From a bacterium (GTDB lineage: Bacteria > Bacillota > Clostridia > Lachnospirales > Lachnospiraceae): DNA of 64,000 bases. Below the pieces are notes generated by a model. It saw only the letters and a program-made list of their open reading frames with translations. It did not search any database and was not told where the DNA came from. The stretch is from NCBI GenBank assembly GCA_023667365.1, contig JAMPAG010000001.1:233001-297000 (forward strand), read 5' to 3'. Below are positions 1 to 8,923 of the stretch, piece by piece; the stretch's first letter is position 1; each line of letters begins with the position of its first letter. The position numbers were made by a program, and so were the translations under genes.

Positions 1-79
1 AGGGTTTGCGGACTTTTTGAAGATAAGATATAACAGTTAATAAATGCTATAAAAATTGTCTTATCAGAATTCCGGTTTG

Positions 80-112
80 TAGAGTTACATTTTATAGAGT
101 TACATAGAGAAG
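80..112 (+). repeat. short direct repeat upstream of ruvA
   Basis: The segment TAGAGTTACAT occurs twice here, separated by a few T-rich bases, about 60 bases before the ruvA start. It could be an operator or a chance duplication. The rest of 1-173 is AT-rich spacer in which I see no gene. Confidence 0.35.
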
Positions 113-173
113 AGAAACAAAAAAATAAGAGAAGTAAAAACAAGAAAAAGCAGGAAAGCTTTGAGGACGGCAT

Positions 174-779
174 ATGTATGCATATATCAAGGGCAGACTG
201 ATGGAAACGGACGAGGATAATGTTGTCGTTGAAGTCGGCGGGATCGGGTACAATATCAAGATGGCGGCGGAGGGGATCTCCGGACTTCCTTCCATCGGAA
301 ATGAAGTAAAACTATATACCTACACAAGTGTGCGGGAAGATGCGATCTGGCTTTACGGTTTTCCGGCGCGGGAAGAACTTGCCATGTTCAAGCTGCTCAT
401 CACCGTCAGCGGGATCGGACCGAAAGGCGCGCAGGCGGTTTTGTCGGCGATTTCCGCGGACGACCTGCGCTATGCCATTTATACGGGGGACGTCAAAAAA
501 ATATCCAAAGCGCCCGGAATCGGTGCCAAGACCGCACAGCGGATCGTGCTGGACTTAAAGGATAAGATCACGTTTGACGACGTGTTAAGTGCGGGAAGTC
601 CGAAACCGCAGGAGCCGGAAGCGTACGGGGAAAACAGAAAAGAGGCGATTGAAGCGCTTACGGCGCTCGGTTATGCGCCTTCGGACGCCGCAAAGGTAAT
701 CAATGCCGTTCCCGACGCGGACAAATTAGACGTGGAACAGCTCTTAAAGGCGGCGCTCAAACAGCTTGCGTTTTTGTAA
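174..779 (+). CDS. ruvA: Holliday junction branch migration protein RuvA
   Basis: RuvA binds four-way DNA junctions and loads the RuvB motor for branch migration in recombination repair. The 201-residue product has the family's usual length. It opens with MYAYIKGRL, the typical OB-fold start, carries helix-hairpin-helix segments around ISGIGPKGA (about residues 79-87) and APGIGAKTA (about 114-122), and ends in a small C-terminal domain that contacts RuvB. The ATG follows a GAGG Shine-Dalgarno site by seven bases. ruvB lies 114 bases downstream across a spacer of hairpin modules. Identification is secure from motifs and from the ruvA-ruvB order. Confidence 0.97.
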   Translation: MYAYIKGRLMETDEDNVVVEVGGIGYNIKMAAEGISGLPSIGNEVKLYTYTSVREDAIWLYGFPAREELAMFKLLITVSGIGPKGAQAVLSAISADDLRYAIYTGDVKKISKAPGIGAKTAQRIVLDLKDKITFDDVLSAGSPKPQEPEAYGENRKEAIEALTALGYAPSDAAKVINAVPDADKLDVEQLLKAALKQLAFL

Positions 780-876
780 AAAGCGTGCGAAGCACAATTT
801 TTTAATTTATTGGAAATTCTTAACCCAGAAGAATTGTTTTGCAATTCTTCGAAAGGACGCGAAGCATCCTTTTTTG
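779..876 (+). repeat. hairpin-module spacer A (ruvA-ruvB)
   Basis: Three short inverted repeats follow one another: GCGTGCGAAGCAC (783-795, reverse orientation of the CGTGCTTCGCACG module), a GAAGAATTG/CAATTCTTC stem (828-836 with 842-850), and an AAAGGACGC/GCATCCTTT stem (852-873) followed by T residues. The same modules recur in at least seven other spacers of this window. They may act as terminators or processing sites. Confidence 0.7.
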
Positions 877-893
877 ACCTAAAGGAGCCTGAT

Positions 894-1892
894 ATGGCAA
901 AGCGTGTGATTGAAACAGAATTGCAGGAAGAAGATAAGAAGCTGGAGGGGAGTCTCCGCCCGCAGACGTTGGACGAGTATATCGGTCAGGAAAAAGCCAA
1001 AAATACGCTGCGCGTGTATATTGAAGCGGCAAAGGAGCGCCATGATTCGCTGGATCATGTGCTTTTTTACGGACCGCCGGGACTTGGAAAGACAACGCTT
1101 GCCGGCATTATCGCCAATGAGATGGGTGTCCACTTAAAAGTTACGAGCGGACCTGCCATTGAAAAACCGGGGGAAATGGCGGCGATCTTAAATAATCTGC
1201 AGGAGGGCGATCTTCTTTTTATTGATGAGATCCACCGCTTAAACCGACAAGTGGAGGAAGTGCTGTATCCTGCGATGGAAGATTATGCGATCGACATTAT
1301 GATCGGAAAGGGCGCGACGGCGCGTTCCATCCGCTTGGAACTGCCGCGTTTCACGCTTGTCGGGGCGACGACACGGGCGGGACTTCTGACTGCGCCGCTC
1401 AGGGACCGGTTCGGCGTGATCCATCGGCTGGAATTTTATACGACGGAGGAGTTAAAACTGATTATCCTGCATTCCGCCAAAATCTTAAACGTGGAAATTG
1501 ACGATGCGGGCGCAATGGAGTTGGCGCGCAGAAGCCGCGGCACGCCGAGACTTGCAAACCGTATTCTAAAGCGCGTCCGCGATTTTGCGCAGGTCCGTTA
1601 TGACGGCGTAATCACACAGGCGGTTGCGGAGACGGCGCTCAATCTTTTAGAGGTGGACAAGATGGGACTCGATCATGTGGACCGCAATATCCTCCATACG
1701 ATGATCGACAAATTTGCGGGCGGACCGGTCGGACTGGACACGCTGGCGGCAGCGATCGGCGAGGATGCGGGGACGATCGAGGATGTCTATGAGCCGTATC
1801 TGATTCAAAACGGTTTTATAAACAGGACGCCGCGCGGGCGCGTCGTGACGGATTTTGCGTATCATCATTTGGGGCTTGAAAATCCGCTGTGA
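894..1892 (+). CDS. ruvB: Holliday junction branch migration ATPase RuvB
   Basis: RuvB is the hexameric AAA+ motor that drives branch migration with RuvA. The 332-residue product carries Walker [10 protein letters not shown] (about residues 60-68), Walker [10 protein letters not shown], sensor 1 VGATTRAG and a C-terminal winged helix with the sequence [12 protein letters not shown]. The reading frame stays open to a TTG at 810, but the ATG at 894 is preferred because AAAGGAG lies just upstream and [10 protein letters not shown] fits the family start. Length is normal for the family. Confidence 0.97.
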   Translation: MAKRVIETELQEEDKKLEGSLRPQTLDEYIGQEKAKNTLRVYIEAAKERHDSLDHVLFYGPPGLGKTTLAGIIANEMGVHLKVTSGPAIEKPGEMAAILNNLQEGDLLFIDEIHRLNRQVEEVLYPAMEDYAIDIMIGKGATARSIRLELPRFTLVGATTRAGLLTAPLRDRFGVIHRLEFYTTEELKLIILHSAKILNVEIDDAGAMELARRSRGTPRLANRILKRVRDFAQVRYDGVITQAVAETALNLLEVDKMGLDHVDRNILHTMIDKFAGGPVGLDTLAAAIGEDAGTIEDVYEPYLIQNGFINRTPRGRVVTDFAYHHLGLENPL

Positions 1893-1903
1893 TTTGTTAT
1901 AAT
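1876..1903 (+). promoter_or_regulatory. sigma-A type promoter for zapA
   Basis: TTGAAA (1876-1881) and TATAAT (1898-1903) are 16 bases apart, with TGT making an extended -10. The -35 lies inside the end of ruvB. It would transcribe the 38-bp repeat array as part of a leader of about 330 bases before zapA. Confidence 0.6.
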
Positions 1904-1960
1904 AGATGTAGTATTTTGCTTTTGCGACGTGCGCAATATTTTGTGGGACACAGGATGCCC

Positions 1961-2189
1961 GAAGCCGGACGACAGAAGCGGACGGGAAATGTCCGTGACG
2001 AAACAGAGAAAGCAAGCGGGCGGGAAGAACGCAGAGCGAAGCAGGGGAAGCGGGCGGACAGGAAGAACGCAGAGCGAAACAGAGAAAGCAAGCGGACAGG
2101 AAGAACGCAGAGCGAAACAGAGAAAGCAAGCGGGCGGGAAGCGCACGAAGTGAAACAAGAGAAGCAAGCGGACGGGAAACGTCCGAAAG
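1961..2189 (+). repeat. 38-bp tandem repeat array, five clear units
   Basis: Units begin at 2000, 2038, 2076, 2114 and 2152, each exactly 38 bases, with the core GAAACAGAGAAAGCAAGCGG and an end like GAAGAACGCAGAGC. A degenerate unit precedes them from about 1961. The first and last units both contain GACGGGAAAYGTCC, a short palindrome. Because 38 is not a multiple of three, the reading frame would shift at each unit, so the array is unlikely to encode protein, although frames stay open on both strands. Confidence 0.85.
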
Positions 2190-2237
2190 GGGAACGAAGG
2201 GTGCCGGGCAGGAATGCCTGAGAGGGGATTCGATACA

Positions 2238-2645
2238 ATGGCGAATAAAAACGATGCGGAAGTGGTGATCGGCGGGAAACTGTATACGTTGAGCGGTTAC
2301 GAGAGTGAAGAATACTTGCAGAAGATAGCCTCCTATATCAATAATAAGATCTCGGATTATGCCAAGATCGATTCATTCCGAAGACAACCGCTGGATACGC
2401 AGAACGTACTGCTGCATTTGAATATCGCGGACGATTATTTTAAGGCAAAAAAGCAGATTTCTCTCATGGAGGAGGATCTGCAGGCGAAAGAAAAAGAGCT
2501 TTATGACTTAAAGCACGAGCTGATCGCGACGCAGATCAAGCTGGACAATTCCGAAAAAAGCTTAAAAGGCGTTCAGAATGAATTGCAGGAAAACGCGAAG
2601 CAGATCGTTCGTCTGGAAACAGAGTTAAAAGGTTCCAAAAAATAA
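2238..2645 (+). CDS. zapA: cell division protein ZapA
   Basis: ZapA binds FtsZ and stabilises the Z ring. The 135-residue product has the ZapA domain at its start (VVIGGKLYTLSGYESEEYLQ) followed by a long C-terminal coiled coil rich in Glu, Lys and Leu. This is longer than the short Bacillus form of under 100 residues but common in clostridia. The ATG at 2238 has an AGAGGGG site 10 bases upstream and is chosen over the in-frame ATG at 2214. The gene sits alone between the 38-bp repeat array and a strong terminator. Confidence 0.92.
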   Translation: MANKNDAEVVIGGKLYTLSGYESEEYLQKIASYINNKISDYAKIDSFRRQPLDTQNVLLHLNIADDYFKAKKQISLMEEDLQAKEKELYDLKHELIATQIKLDNSEKSLKGVQNELQENAKQIVRLETELKGSKK

Positions 2646-2651
2646 AAGGAG

Positions 2652-2678
2652 GGGGCTGTCATCGGACAGCCCTTTTTT
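2652..2678 (+). terminator. rho-independent terminator after zapA
   Basis: A stem GGGCTGTC/GACAGCCC with loop ATCG is followed by six T residues. The hairpin ends only a few bases before the ATG of the next gene, which therefore has no free Shine-Dalgarno site between hairpin and start. Confidence 0.85.
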
Positions 2679-2683
2679 GACTT

Positions 2684-5212
2684 ATGGCAATGCTGACCGA
2701 AACAGTGTCGTCCGCCCAGGCGGCAGGTGATACGAAAAAAGACAGAATAAAGAGCCGGCCGGCAGGCGTCGGGCAGCACCGCACAGAGCTGCTTGCGCCC
2801 GCGGGAAATTATGAATGCTTTCTGGCGGCGGTCCATGCCGGAGCGGATGCGGTCTATCTTGCCGGAAAACAGTTCGGCGCGCGCGCCGCGGCGGATAATT
2901 TCAGCGAGGATGAACTGACCGCGGCGATCCGCTATGCGCATCTGTTCGGACGAAAGGTCTATATGACGGTCAATACCCTGTTAAAAGACGAGGAGCTTGA
3001 CGGATTGTGCAGGTATCTTTTTCCCTATGTCGAAGCCGGTCTCGACGCGGTCATTATACAGGATTTCGGCGTGTTGTCCGTCATAAAAAAAGAATTTCCG
3101 CATCTTGCCATCCATTGCAGTACGCAGATGACGATCACGGACGAATGGGGCGTGCGGCTGGCGAAGGAACTTGGTGCATCGCGCGTCGTTCCGGCAAGGG
3201 AGTTATCCCTTGCAGAAATCCGGCAGATGAAGCAGGTATGTCCGGAAATGGAGCTGGAATGCTTCGTCCACGGCGCGATGTGCTATTGTTATTCGGGACA
3301 ATGTCTGATGAGCAGCCTGATCGGCGGCAGAAGCGGAAGCAGGGGGACATGCGCACAGCCGTGCCGTCTGCCGTATACGGTGGAACAGGCTGGGCGGCAT
3401 ACGGATGCCTATCCGCTGAGTATGAAGGATTTGTGCGCGATCCGGCTCGTGCCGGAGCTGATCAGGGCGGGTATTGATTCGTTTAAGATTGAGGGGCGCA
3501 TGAAAAGCGCGGAATACTGTGCAGGTGTGACGGCGGTGTACCGTGCTGTGATGGATCGTTTTTTTGCGGACGGGGAAACGGCGCAGGGTGTGACAGAAGA
3601 AGAACTTTCCCTGTTGCGCGGCTTATATGTCAGAAGCGAGATCGGGGAAGGATACTATCATTGCCGGTCGGGCGCGCATATGCTGACGCAGGGAAAGCCG
3701 GGCTACCGCGGCTGCGATGATTCCGTGCTTGCCATGCTTCGGACGCGCTATCTGGAACAAAGACCGACGATTCCCGTGACGATGACGGTTTCCCTGCATG
3801 CAGGGAAAGCGGCGCGCCTGACGGTTTCCTGTGATGATGTGGCGAAGAATGCATACCCGACGGTTTCCAGTGACAATGTGGTAAAGGATGCATACCCGAC
3901 GGCTTCCAGTGACAATGTGGTGAAGGATGCATACCCGACGGTTTCCTGTGACAGTGAGTATGCAGAAGCGCTTCGCGTTCATCAGGATGAAGCAGTCGGA
4001 GTGACCTGCACGGGCGGACTTGTGCAGGCGGCGGCAAATAAGCCGCTCTCCGGGGAAGAGATAGAAAAACGGCTTTGCAAAACCGGCGGGACGCCGTTTG
4101 CGGTAACGAAGATTCAGATTGCCATGACGGAGGATGTTTTTCTGCCGGTCGGTCAGCTCAACGAGCTGCGGCGGGAAGCACTTGCGCGTATGGAGGAAGC
4201 ATTGCTGGCGCGGTATGCGAAGGAGCGGGAAGAGCAGACACAGCGGGTAGCGCCGACACAACAGGCAGAGCAGACCGAGCGGACAGCGTCAGCACAACAG
4301 ACAGCGCAGACCGTGCAGATGGTGCAGATGGTGCAGCCGCCGGCACTGCAACAGCCAAACAACGCCCGCGGTTATCTTGCGGTCGTCGATACGGCGCAGC
4401 AGCTTGCCGTATGCGCCGCGCACCCTTTATTAGCAGGAATTTGTGTTCCGGTGCAGCTGTATGAAACCTGTTGGCGGGAGAACGGGGCTGCATTTTCAAA
4501 ATCGTTCTACTTATATCTGCCACGGATCCTGCGGCAGAAAGATACGGAGCGGATCAGCGGGACGATCCGCGCGCTTGCGGCGGACGGCGCGCCGATAGAC
4601 GGAATGTATGTGCATACAGCAGGGGAGTATCGCTTTGCGGTATCGGTCGCGGAAGCGCTTGGCAAAAATCCGTGCGAATGGATTTTCGGCTCTCCGTTTT
4701 TCTATTGTATGAACGCGGAATCTGTGCGGTTTTGGCGGGCACGGGTGGGCGGCGTATCCGTGCCGTATGAGCTGTGCGAGCGGGAAATCCGTGCTCTTTT
4801 GGAAAGGGCAAAGCAGGCAGGCGCGTCCGGAATGGAAATGCCGGTTTACGGGCATATTCCGATGATGGTGACGGCAAATTGTATCGTGCAGTCATTTAAT
4901 AAAAAGAACTGTCCGCATCCGGATGCCCCGGTTTTCATAAAAGACCGGACCGGACAGCGCATGGATGTAAAAACGGAATGCGGCGTCTGCCTGAACACGA
5001 TCTATAACAGTGTGCCGCTTTCCATGCATAAGCATATGCAGAAACTGCAAAAGCTATATGAGAACGGAATGCTCGGCGCTTTTTCGCTGAATTTTACGGT
5101 GGAGAGCGCCGGGCGGACAAAAGAAGTTCTTGATTTTTACATGCATCCGACAGCGGATGCGTGGAAGCCCGGATCGTACACGAACGGGCATTTTCAGAGG
5201 GGTGTCGTTTGA
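2684..5212 (+). CDS. U32 family peptidase-like protein with DUF3656
   Basis: The 842-residue product starts its U32 domain at TELLAPAGNYECFLAA and carries the conserved cysteine segment FVHGAMCYCYSGQC and GTCAQPCRLPY, then a DUF3656-like C-terminal half ending in YTNGHFQRGVV. Relatives include RlhA, which hydroxylates 23S rRNA, and YhbU-type proteins; the substrate here is not known. The protein is longer than typical members. Three 13-residue repeats (VSSDNVVKDAYPT type, bases 3824-3940) and a Gln/Thr-rich linker (about residues 510-555) are insertions. No good ribosome site precedes 2684, so the true start may differ. The stop overlaps the next start (TGATG). Confidence 0.85.
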   Translation: MAMLTETVSSAQAAGDTKKDRIKSRPAGVGQHRTELLAPAGNYECFLAAVHAGADAVYLAGKQFGARAAADNFSEDELTAAIRYAHLFGRKVYMTVNTLLKDEELDGLCRYLFPYVEAGLDAVIIQDFGVLSVIKKEFPHLAIHCSTQMTITDEWGVRLAKELGASRVVPARELSLAEIRQMKQVCPEMELECFVHGAMCYCYSGQCLMSSLIGGRSGSRGTCAQPCRLPYTVEQAGRHTDAYPLSMKDLCAIRLVPELIRAGIDSFKIEGRMKSAEYCAGVTAVYRAVMDRFFADGETAQGVTEEELSLLRGLYVRSEIGEGYYHCRSGAHMLTQGKPGYRGCDDSVLAMLRTRYLEQRPTIPVTMTVSLHAGKAARLTVSCDDVAKNAYPTVSSDNVVKDAYPTASSDNVVKDAYPTVSCDSEYAEALRVHQDEAVGVTCTGGLVQAAANKPLSGEEIEKRLCKTGGTPFAVTKIQIAMTEDVFLPVGQLNELRREALARMEEALLARYAKEREEQTQRVAPTQQAEQTERTASAQQTAQTVQMVQMVQPPALQQPNNARGYLAVVDTAQQLAVCAAHPLLAGICVPVQLYETCWRENGAAFSKSFYLYLPRILRQKDTERISGTIRALAADGAPIDGMYVHTAGEYRFAVSVAEALGKNPCEWIFGSPFFYCMNAESVRFWRARVGGVSVPYELCEREIRALLERAKQAGASGMEMPVYGHIPMMVTANCIVQSFNKKNCPHPDAPVFIKDRTGQRMDVKTECGVCLNTIYNSVPLSMHKHMQKLQKLYENGMLGAFSLNFTVESAGRTKEVLDFYMHPTADAWKPGSYTNGHFQRGVV
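3824..3940 (+). repeat. 39-bp in-frame tandem repeat (three units)
   Basis: Units begin at 3824, 3863 and 3902, and a partial fourth follows. Each encodes 13 residues like VSSDNVVKDAYPT. The array sits in a linker of the U32 gene and keeps the frame. Confidence 0.85.
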
Positions 5213-8200
5213 TGGTCAATTTGTTCTACGATGGTTCCCGGTATCTCATGGCGATCCTGTTCGCGCTCTACACATTGGAGAGCTTTCTTTCGCTGGCAAG
5301 GGATGGGAAAAAAGGATATACGCGGCAATATATTTATATTTTTCTGATTCATCTGACCGGATTTTTCGTGCTTTGCTTAAAAAAGGACGATTTGTTCTAC
5401 CTGATCTTTTTTGCCGTTCAGCAGGCGGTATTTCTGTTGATGCGGAATCTTTACAGAGCGATCTATCCGCAGTTCCACAGGGCGCTCCTAAATCATATGT
5501 TCATGTTTTTGTGTACCGGTATGATCGTCATCGCGCGCATTTCCGTCACAAAGGCAGTCCGGCAGTTTGCGATCGCGATCGTATCCCTGGCGGCGGCGCT
5601 GCTTGTGCCGCTCCTTATCAGAAAGGTGCGCCTGCTCAAAAAACTGACGTGGGGATATGCGCTGTGCGGGGTGGCGGCTTTGGGCGTCGTGCTTTTGCTG
5701 GGGGCGGCGACAAACGGTTCCAAAATTTCCTTTTCCCTGTTTGGATTTACGTTCCAGCCGTCCGAATTTGTCAAACTATTGTTTCTGTTGTTCCTTGCGT
5801 CGTTCCTGTGTGAAAAAACAAATTGGAAACGGATTGTTTTATCTGCGCTTGTCAGCCTGCTCTATGTAATGATTCTCGCCGCTTCAACGGATCTGGGCAG
5901 CGCGGCGATCTTTTTTGTCATTTATGTGTTTGTGCTGTATGCCGCGACCGGAAAGTTCCGTTATATTGCCGTGTCTGCATTGGCGGGGCTTGGCGGATGT
6001 ATGGCGGCGTACAAGCTGTTTTATCATGTAAAGGTGCGCGTATCGGTGTGGCTGGATCCCTGGAAGGACGTGACGGGAAAAGGTTATCAGCTTGCGCAGT
6101 CGCTCTTTGCAATCGGCACGGGCGGGTGGTTCGGATTCGGATTATGTCAGGGTGCGCCGGAGAGTATTCCGTATGTGGAGGCGGATTTTATTTTCTCCGC
6201 CATTTCGGAGGAACTCGGCACTTTGTACGGGATCTGTCTGATCCTGCTGTGTCTGGCGTGCTTTTTTACCTTTCTCCGGCTCGCATATCGTATGAAAGAG
6301 CCGTTTTACCGCCTTCTTTTGTATGGCGTCGGCGTGACCTATATTTTTCAGGTGTTTTTGACGATCGGCGGCGGGATTAAGCTGATCCCGCTGACGGGGG
6401 TTACGCTGCCGCTTGTCAGCTACGGCGGAAGCTCGGTCATGGTGACGATCCTGATGTTCGCCGTTGTGCAGGGGGCCGTCGTCTGGAATGCGCGTCAGCA
6501 GGAAGAAGAATGGGCGGACGCGGACATCCAAAGCGCGGAACTGACCGATGAGGAAGGGAAGGACGCAGAAGTGCGGGCGGCAGAGCGGGCGGACGCAGGC
6601 ATCCAAAGCGTGAATCTGACGGACGAGGAAGGAAAGGACGCAGAAGTGCGGGCGGCAGAGCGGGCGGACGCAGGCATCCAAAGCGTGAATCTGATGGACG
6701 AGGAAGGAAAGGACGCCGGAGCGCGGGCTACGGAGACAGGATACGCGGACGAAGAGGCGCAGGACGCAGAAATGCAGGTGATTGATCTGACAGACGCAGA
6801 ATGGGCGGACATCGCATGGCTAAGTTCCATGCGGCGGCGGACCTGTCTGCTCGGCGGTCTGTTCTCCCTGCTCTTTTTGGCGATGGCTGCCCATATTTTA
6901 TTCTTTATGACGGTGCAGAGAGAAACGGTGGTGAACCACCCGTATAATATTGCGCGGCAACAGGCATTGTCGGCGCTCAATGTCCGTGGAACGATCAAGA
7001 CGGAAGACGGGGACGTGCTTGCTTATACGAGACCGGAGGAAGACGGAACGGAGACACGCCGTTATCCTTATGGTCCGATGTTTGCGCATGTGGTCGGATA
7101 CGCCGCGAACGGCGGTATGGGGATCGAATCTTCCATGAATTACAATCTTGTCAGTTCTCATCAGTCGATCGGCGGGCAGATTTCCAATGATCTGAACAAT
7201 GAAAAAAACAGGGGCGATACCGTGATCACCACATTGGACCTTAGCCTGCAGGAACTCGCATACCGCCTTTTAGGAGCGGAAAACGGCGCGATCATTGTGA
7301 TGGAGCCGGCGACCGGCAGGATCCTTGCCATGGTGTCAAAGCCTGATTTTGATCCGAATGAGATTGAAGAGATCTGGAGCGGGCTTTTGGAGGATGAAGA
7401 AAGTTCCGTGCTGGTAAACCGCGTCACACAGGGGATGTACCCGCCCGGTTCTACCTTTAAGATGTTTACCGCGTTGGAATATATCAGGGAGAATCCGACA
7501 GAGACGCAGGATTATTCCTATCGGTGCGGCGGAAGTTACCGTACGGATGACGGGGATGTCATTTATTGCTATGGGCACAGCGCGCATGGTACGCTTTCCT
7601 TTGAACAGTCATTTGCGCGTTCCTGTAATTCTTCATTTGCCAATATCGGCATGACACTGGACCGGAGAAGCTTCGGAGAGACGCTGGATGAACTCTATTT
7701 TAACAGGGAACTGCCGGGAGCGTTTCGGACCAATCCAAGCAGGGTATCCGTGAACCGCGATATTGAGGACGATGCGATGCTGCAGGCCGCGATCGGACAG
7801 GGGGATACGCTCATAACGCCGCTGCATTTGTGCATGATGACCTGTGCGATCGCAAACAATGGAGAACTGATGGCGCCCTATGTCGTGTCGCGTGTGGAAA
7901 ATTGTGAAGGCGGTCTTGTGCGCAGATATGAACCGCAAAGCCACGGGAAAATCATGAGCGAAGAGGAGACGGAACAGCTGACCGCACTGATGGAAGCGGT
8001 CTGCAATTATGGAACCGGTTATCGTTTGGCGGATGAGGCGTTTCGGGTGGCGGGAAAAACCGGATCGGCGGAATTTGACGTGACAAGCGACGGTGCGCAC
8101 GCATGGTTTACGGGATTTGCACCCGCAGACGATCCGAAGATCGCCGTCACGATCATCATTGAGGAGGCGGGAACCGGCGGGGATTATGCGGTTCCGATCG

Positions 8201-8259
8201 CACAGATGCTGTTCCGGTCCTATCTGAACGGGCAGGGTGAAAAAGAGGCGGTTCCGTAA
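5212..8259 (+). CDS. FtsW/RodA glycan polymerase fused to class B penicillin-binding protein
   Basis: One 1015-residue chain joins both enzymes of septal or lateral wall synthesis. Residues 1 to about 425 form a multi-span FtsW/RodA/SpoVE domain with GYQLAQSLFAIGTGG and YVEADFIFSAISEELG. A hydrophilic linker (about 425-530) holds 25-residue repeats. A membrane anchor (about 547-566) leads to the transpeptidase with SxxK at Ser747-Lys750, SCN at 804-806 and KTG at 949-951. The ATG at 5212 overlaps the upstream stop and follows GAGGGG. Such fusions are known in some Firmicutes. Whether it serves division, elongation or sporulation cannot be told from sequence. Confidence 0.93.
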   Translation: MVNLFYDGSRYLMAILFALYTLESFLSLARDGKKGYTRQYIYIFLIHLTGFFVLCLKKDDLFYLIFFAVQQAVFLLMRNLYRAIYPQFHRALLNHMFMFLCTGMIVIARISVTKAVRQFAIAIVSLAAALLVPLLIRKVRLLKKLTWGYALCGVAALGVVLLLGAATNGSKISFSLFGFTFQPSEFVKLLFLLFLASFLCEKTNWKRIVLSALVSLLYVMILAASTDLGSAAIFFVIYVFVLYAATGKFRYIAVSALAGLGGCMAAYKLFYHVKVRVSVWLDPWKDVTGKGYQLAQSLFAIGTGGWFGFGLCQGAPESIPYVEADFIFSAISEELGTLYGICLILLCLACFFTFLRLAYRMKEPFYRLLLYGVGVTYIFQVFLTIGGGIKLIPLTGVTLPLVSYGGSSVMVTILMFAVVQGAVVWNARQQEEEWADADIQSAELTDEEGKDAEVRAAERADAGIQSVNLTDEEGKDAEVRAAERADAGIQSVNLMDEEGKDAGARATETGYADEEAQDAEMQVIDLTDAEWADIAWLSSMRRRTCLLGGLFSLLFLAMAAHILFFMTVQRETVVNHPYNIARQQALSALNVRGTIKTEDGDVLAYTRPEEDGTETRRYPYGPMFAHVVGYAANGGMGIESSMNYNLVSSHQSIGGQISNDLNNEKNRGDTVITTLDLSLQELAYRLLGAENGAIIVMEPATGRILAMVSKPDFDPNEIEEIWSGLLEDEESSVLVNRVTQGMYPPGSTFKMFTALEYIRENPTETQDYSYRCGGSYRTDDGDVIYCYGHSAHGTLSFEQSFARSCNSSFANIGMTLDRRSFGETLDELYFNRELPGAFRTNPSRVSVNRDIEDDAMLQAAIGQGDTLITPLHLCMMTCAIANNGELMAPYVVSRVENCEGGLVRRYEPQSHGKIMSEEETEQLTALMEAVCNYGTGYRLADEAFRVAGKTGSAEFDVTSDGAHAWFTGFAPADDPKIAVTIIIEEAGTGGDYAVPIAQMLFRSYLNGQGEKEAVP
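6550..6725 (+). repeat. 75-bp in-frame tandem repeat in the FtsW-PBP linker
   Basis: Copies start at 6550, 6625 and 6700 (the last partial), each encoding a unit like EEGKDAEVRAAERADAGIQS. They lengthen the acidic cytoplasmic linker between the two enzyme domains. Confidence 0.85.
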
Positions 8260-8288
8260 ATAGCGGCGCGGAAATCGGCGAATACTAT

Positions 8289-8317
8289 TTGCATATTGCG
8301 TCTGATTCATGTATACT
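8289..8317 (+). promoter_or_regulatory. sigma-A type promoter for the NUDIX gene
   Basis: TTGCAT (8289-8294) and TATACT (8312-8317) are 17 bases apart, 80 bases before the start codon. Confidence 0.6.
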
Positions 8318-8397
8318 TGTTTCAGGACAAGCGCCTGCTGGAACGCCGCGTTACGCGACGCGCATCGGGCATACACACGTCGAACGGAGGAATTGCA

Positions 8398-8850
8398 ATG
8401 ATTGAGGCAACAAGCTGCGGCGGTGTGGTTATTTTTCGCGGTAAGATCCTGCTTCTTTATAAGAATTTCCGCAATAAATACGAGGGATGGGTATTACCGA
8501 AGGGAACTGTGGAACAGGGAGAGGATCATATGGAGACGGCGCTCCGCGAGGTATTGGAAGAATCGGGCGCCAAGACATCCATTATGAAATACGTCGGTCA
8601 GAGTGAATATACGTTTACCGTGCCGGAAGGAATCGTTTCCAAATGCGTGCACTGGTATCTGATGATGGCGCAGAGTTATTACAGCAAACCCCAGCGCGAA
8701 GAATATTTTGTCGATTCGGGATTCTATAAGTATCACGAGGCGTACCATTTGCTGAAATTTTCCAATGAGAAACAAATACTGGAAAAAGCATATCAGGAAT
8801 ATCTTGACATGAAAAGAGAAGGCAAGTGGACATTACCACACAACTGTTAA
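8398..8850 (+). CDS. NUDIX hydrolase
   Basis: NUDIX enzymes cleave nucleoside diphosphates linked to another group. The 150-residue protein has a full NUDIX box, starting at GTVEQGEDHMETAL and continuing REVLEESGA, which matches Gx5Ex7REUxEExGU. The start at 8398 has GGAGG eight bases upstream and is followed by the typical beta strand CGGVVIFRGKILLLY. Sequence alone does not give the substrate; diadenosine polyphosphates and damaged nucleotides are common ones. It faces the HD-GYP gene across a shared terminator. Confidence 0.9.
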   Translation: MIEATSCGGVVIFRGKILLLYKNFRNKYEGWVLPKGTVEQGEDHMETALREVLEESGAKTSIMKYVGQSEYTFTVPEGIVSKCVHWYLMMAQSYYSKPQREEYFVDSGFYKYHEAYHLLKFSNEKQILEKAYQEYLDMKREGKWTLPHNC

Positions 8851-8852
8851 AA

Positions 8853-8905
8853 AAGAACTGCCGCAGACGCTTTATAAAAAGCGAAGCGGCGGTTCTTTCT
8901 TTTGC
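8853..8905. terminator. bidirectional terminator between convergent genes
   Basis: Arms AAGAACTGCCGC and GCGGCGGTTCTT enclose an inner AAGCG-type hairpin. T-rich and A-rich flanks suit both strands. The outer arms resemble the AAAGAACTGCC/GGCAGTTCTTT module seen elsewhere in the window. Confidence 0.75.
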
Positions 8906-8923
8906 GCGATAAGAAACTCTTTT

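Noticed and set aside
810-893. TTG start of ruvB at 810
   Set aside because: The extra codons run through the hairpin modules, and the ATG at 894 has a strong ribosome site.
1961-2189. CRISPR array
   Set aside because: The 38-bp units are directly joined with no unique spacers, and there are no cas genes nearby.
1889-2238. Protein-coding ORFs on both strands over the 38-bp array
   Set aside because: The period is not a multiple of three, the products are low complexity, and no ribosome site supports them.
3623-4261. Long antisense ORF under the U32 gene
   Set aside because: It is a shadow of the GC-rich codon pattern and the repeats; there is no ribosome site or known domain.
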